Origin: Clostridia bacterium
Lineage (GTDB): Bacteria; Bacillota; Clostridia; Christensenellales; Borkfalkiaceae
Direction of reading: 5' to 3'
Assembly: GCA_900767195.1 (NCBI GenBank)
Contig: CAAFYG010000122.1
Location: forward strand, 1-6,591
DNA length: 6,591 nt
The notes under the pieces: generated by a model
Seen by the model: only the letters and a program-made list of their open reading frames with translations
The model's database searches: none
Told to the model about the DNA's origin: nothing
Made by a program: the position numbers and the translations under genes
Shown: positions 5,205 to 6,591 of the stretch, piece by piece
Position numbering within the stretch: the first letter of the stretch is position 1
Layout: every line of letters begins with the position of its first letter

Positions 5205-5837
5205 TTATTTTTCCTTAATCGGGTGACGGATCACCGTTTTCAACTTTTCCGGCGGCACTTTTCGCGCGTCGGAAAGATAAATTTCGTGGTGATACCGGCT
5301 TTTTGTAATATCGGGCTTGTAGCCGTTTTCTGCAATAAATTTATGCATTGCCGCCACCGTTTCCGGCTCGTTGTCATACGCGCCGATATGCATGCATTGC
5401 ACGCATAAACCTTCGCAATACTTTAAAAATTCAACTTTCGAAAAATCGGCTTTTTTCTTTCTCGTCACTTCTTCGATCGCCCAATCAAAATCGGCTTTCG
5501 TCACAAAATCGGGCAGACGGATCAGCGAAATCCACTCAAAATTTTCTTTGTGCGCGTAATCAATGTCCGCTGCGCCGTTCTGCCACCAGAAACCTTCAAG
5601 CGGCGGCACTACGTAATCGAAATATCCGTCGATTTTATGCGCGCCTTTATAACTCATTTTAATCGTAAACGCAATGCCGTATAAAAGCGAAATACTCGCT
5701 TTGTATTCCCCGTTTTCTTCGTTCGGATCGCCTTTGCCGCGCACGGCAATGTAATTCATCGAAGGCACGTTTACAATCTGCGGTACACTCTTCGGCAGAT
5801 AAAATTCCTTGTATTCCTTTTTATAATCAAACGCCAT
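5205..5837 (-). CDS. GyrI-like small-molecule-binding domain protein
   Basis: A 210-residue cytoplasmic protein that is entirely a GyrI-like (SOUL/SbmC superfamily) domain with no DNA-binding part. Landmarks I recognise are YFDYVVPPLEGFWW (72-85), CVQCMHIGAYDNEPET (145-160) and, near the C-terminus, SRYHHEIYLSDARK (180-193) followed by LKTVIRHPI. Some stand-alone members of this family hydrolyse cyclopropane-containing DNA-alkylating toxins; others just bind ligands. I cannot tell which applies here. ATG 5837 has an AAGGA site (5848-5852) with a rather long 10-nt spacing. The gene follows the isochorismatase-like gene by 36 bp on the same strand and is probably the last gene of that operon. 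A weak hairpin (5157-5184) lies after the stop codon, but no good terminator is seen on this strand. Confidence 0.85.
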   Translation of the reverse strand: MAFDYKKEYKEFYLPKSVPQIVNVPSMNYIAVRGKGDPNEENGEYKASISLLYGIAFTIKMSYKGAHKIDGYFDYVVPPLEGFWWQNGAADIDYAHKENFEWISLIRLPDFVTKADFDWAIEEVTRKKKADFSKVEFLKYCEGLCVQCMHIGAYDNEPETVAAMHKFIAENGYKPDITKSRYHHEIYLSDARKVPPEKLKTVIRHPIKEK

Positions 5838-5873
5838 TTTCGCTTTTTCCTTCGTATAATACGCTTGTCCTTG

Positions 5874-6365
5874 TTAAAAACCGCAATCCGCCAACGCTTC
5901 CACAACGCAGCCTTTGCTTTCGTAGTAGGCAAGCATCCCGGCAATTTTGCCCGTATCGTAGCTTGTAACGCAATCCGAAAGCACGTGAACCGCATGCCCT
6001 TCTTTTTTCAGATTGAAACACGTAGATTTCACGCACGCCGTAGCGTCCGCCCCCGCGATAAAAAACTCGTTAAGCTTATTTTCGCGGATAAACGCAGCAA
6101 ATTCTTCACTTGTAAGCGCGCTGCTCTTCGTTTTCACAAACACGTTTTCGGAAACGATTTTCAATTCGGGAACAAATTCCGCGCCGTGCGTACCAGGTTT
6201 AAAGGTGCGCGTACCCTCCGTCACGTTGTTGTGTTGAATATAAATCACCGTCAACCCGTTTTCCTGCGCGCGGGTAATCGCGGCGTTCACGTTTTCGATA
6301 ATGCCTCTGTAATTTTTCGTAATATCGTTTTGCAAATCAATCACAACCAAAGCTTTTGTATTCAT
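5874..6365 (-). CDS. Isochorismatase-family cysteine hydrolase
   Basis: A 163-residue single-domain enzyme of the isochorismatase-like superfamily, whose members cleave amide or related bonds in small molecules (nicotinamide, N-carbamoyl compounds, isochorismate and others). The catalytic triad is visible: Asp10 in ALVVIDLQND, Lys78 in VFVKTKSSAL, and the nucleophile Cys111 in AGADATACVKST. The following HAVHVLSDCVTSYD is also typical. Its small size fits the short cysteine hydrolases rather than nicotinamidases with extra metal-binding insertions. I cannot predict the substrate. ATG 6365 is preceded by AAGGAA (6371-6376), 6 nt upstream, and overlaps the TGA of the upstream membrane-protein gene (ATGA), implying translational coupling. 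The GyrI-like gene follows after 36 bp. Confidence 0.92.
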   Translation of the reverse strand: MNTKALVVIDLQNDITKNYRGIIENVNAAITRAQENGLTVIYIQHNNVTEGTRTFKPGTHGAEFVPELKIVSENVFVKTKSSALTSEEFAAFIRENKLNEFFIAGADATACVKSTCFNLKKEGHAVHVLSDCVTSYDTGKIAGMLAYYESKGCVVEALADCGF

Positions 6366-6591
6366 TTTAATTCCTTTTTTGCGTTTTTATAGCTGATCAG
6401 AATATGGGAAGGCGCAAAAATCGCCGCCGAAACGAGCAGCGGAAAATTTAGCGTAAACGCGCCGCAACTTAAAAACAATGCCGACGGCACAATCGAAAGC
6501 AACAACGATTTCCGCACCGAATTTTCTTTCCATAAAAGCGCCCACCCGGCGAGATACGTAAGAGTGAGCGCACCGCCGACCGCAAGATAAA
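6362..6591 (-). CDS. C-terminal part of a multi-pass membrane protein (runs off right edge)
   Basis: An open frame enters from the right edge and ends with TGA at 6364-6362, giving 75 complete codons. It encodes three strongly hydrophobic stretches: about YLAVGGALTLTYLAGWALLW, then SLLLSIVPSALFLSCGAFTL, then FPLLVSAAIFAPSHILISY. These are separated by short polar loops, and the protein ends in the basic tail KNAKKELK, as expected for an integral membrane protein with a cytoplasmic C-terminus. The family is not recognised; no transporter signature is visible in this part. The stop overlaps the start of the isochorismatase-like gene by 4 nt (ATGA), so the two are in one operon with coupled translation. 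The N-terminal part and the operon promoter lie outside the window. Confidence 0.85.
   Translation of the reverse strand, partial: YLAVGGALTLTYLAGWALLWKENSVRKSLLLSIVPSALFLSCGAFTLNFPLLVSAAIFAPSHILISYKNAKKELK

Noticed and set aside
5865..6392. A 175-codon open frame on the plus strand
   Set aside because: It is antisense to the isochorismatase-like gene, whose catalytic triad is clear; its composition (Arg, Phe, His, Asn rich) is typical of a shadow frame.

Overview
The window looks like a stretch of a low-to-moderate-GC Firmicutes chromosome, probably from an uncultured gut-type Clostridia relative. I infer this from AAGGAGG-type ribosome binding sites, consensus sigma-A promoters, AraC/GH31 sugar-utilisation genes and short intergenic gaps. 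No mobile element, CRISPR array or phage gene is visible, and I see no convincing new multi-gene system. The most unusual features are regulatory.

Layout, left to right. (1) Positions 1-68, minus strand: the first 22 codons of a gene that runs off the left edge. It has a textbook promoter (316-344) and a leader of about 240 nt. Inside the leader is a bulged hairpin followed by a U-tract, so transcription attenuation is possible. (2) 460-1383, plus strand: an AraC-family regulator transcribed divergently from gene 1. A 13-bp perfect inverted repeat overlaps its promoter, and its -10 box lies so close to the ATG that the mRNA may be leaderless. (3) 4710-1446, minus strand: a second AraC-family regulator followed after 36 nt by a cytoplasmic GH31 alpha-glycosidase. 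They form a likely two-gene operon with its own consensus promoter and an upstream palindrome. It converges on gene 2 across a short hairpin-containing gap. (4) 5001-5076, plus strand: tRNA-Thr(CGU), with its own promoter, A/T-rich upstream element and strong intrinsic terminator. (5) 6591-5205, minus strand: the C-terminal part of a multi-pass membrane protein, an isochorismatase-like cysteine hydrolase joined to it by an ATGA stop/start overlap, and a stand-alone GyrI-like protein. Their promoter lies beyond the right edge.

How the parts may work together: the AraC2-GH31 pair fits sensing a sugar and hydrolysing an imported alpha-glycoside inside the cell. No transporter is visible unless the truncated left gene is one, which its 22 residues cannot show. 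The right-hand operon pairs two small enzymes or ligand-binding proteins with a membrane protein. A role in handling small molecules or xenobiotics is possible but is only an inference from family membership.
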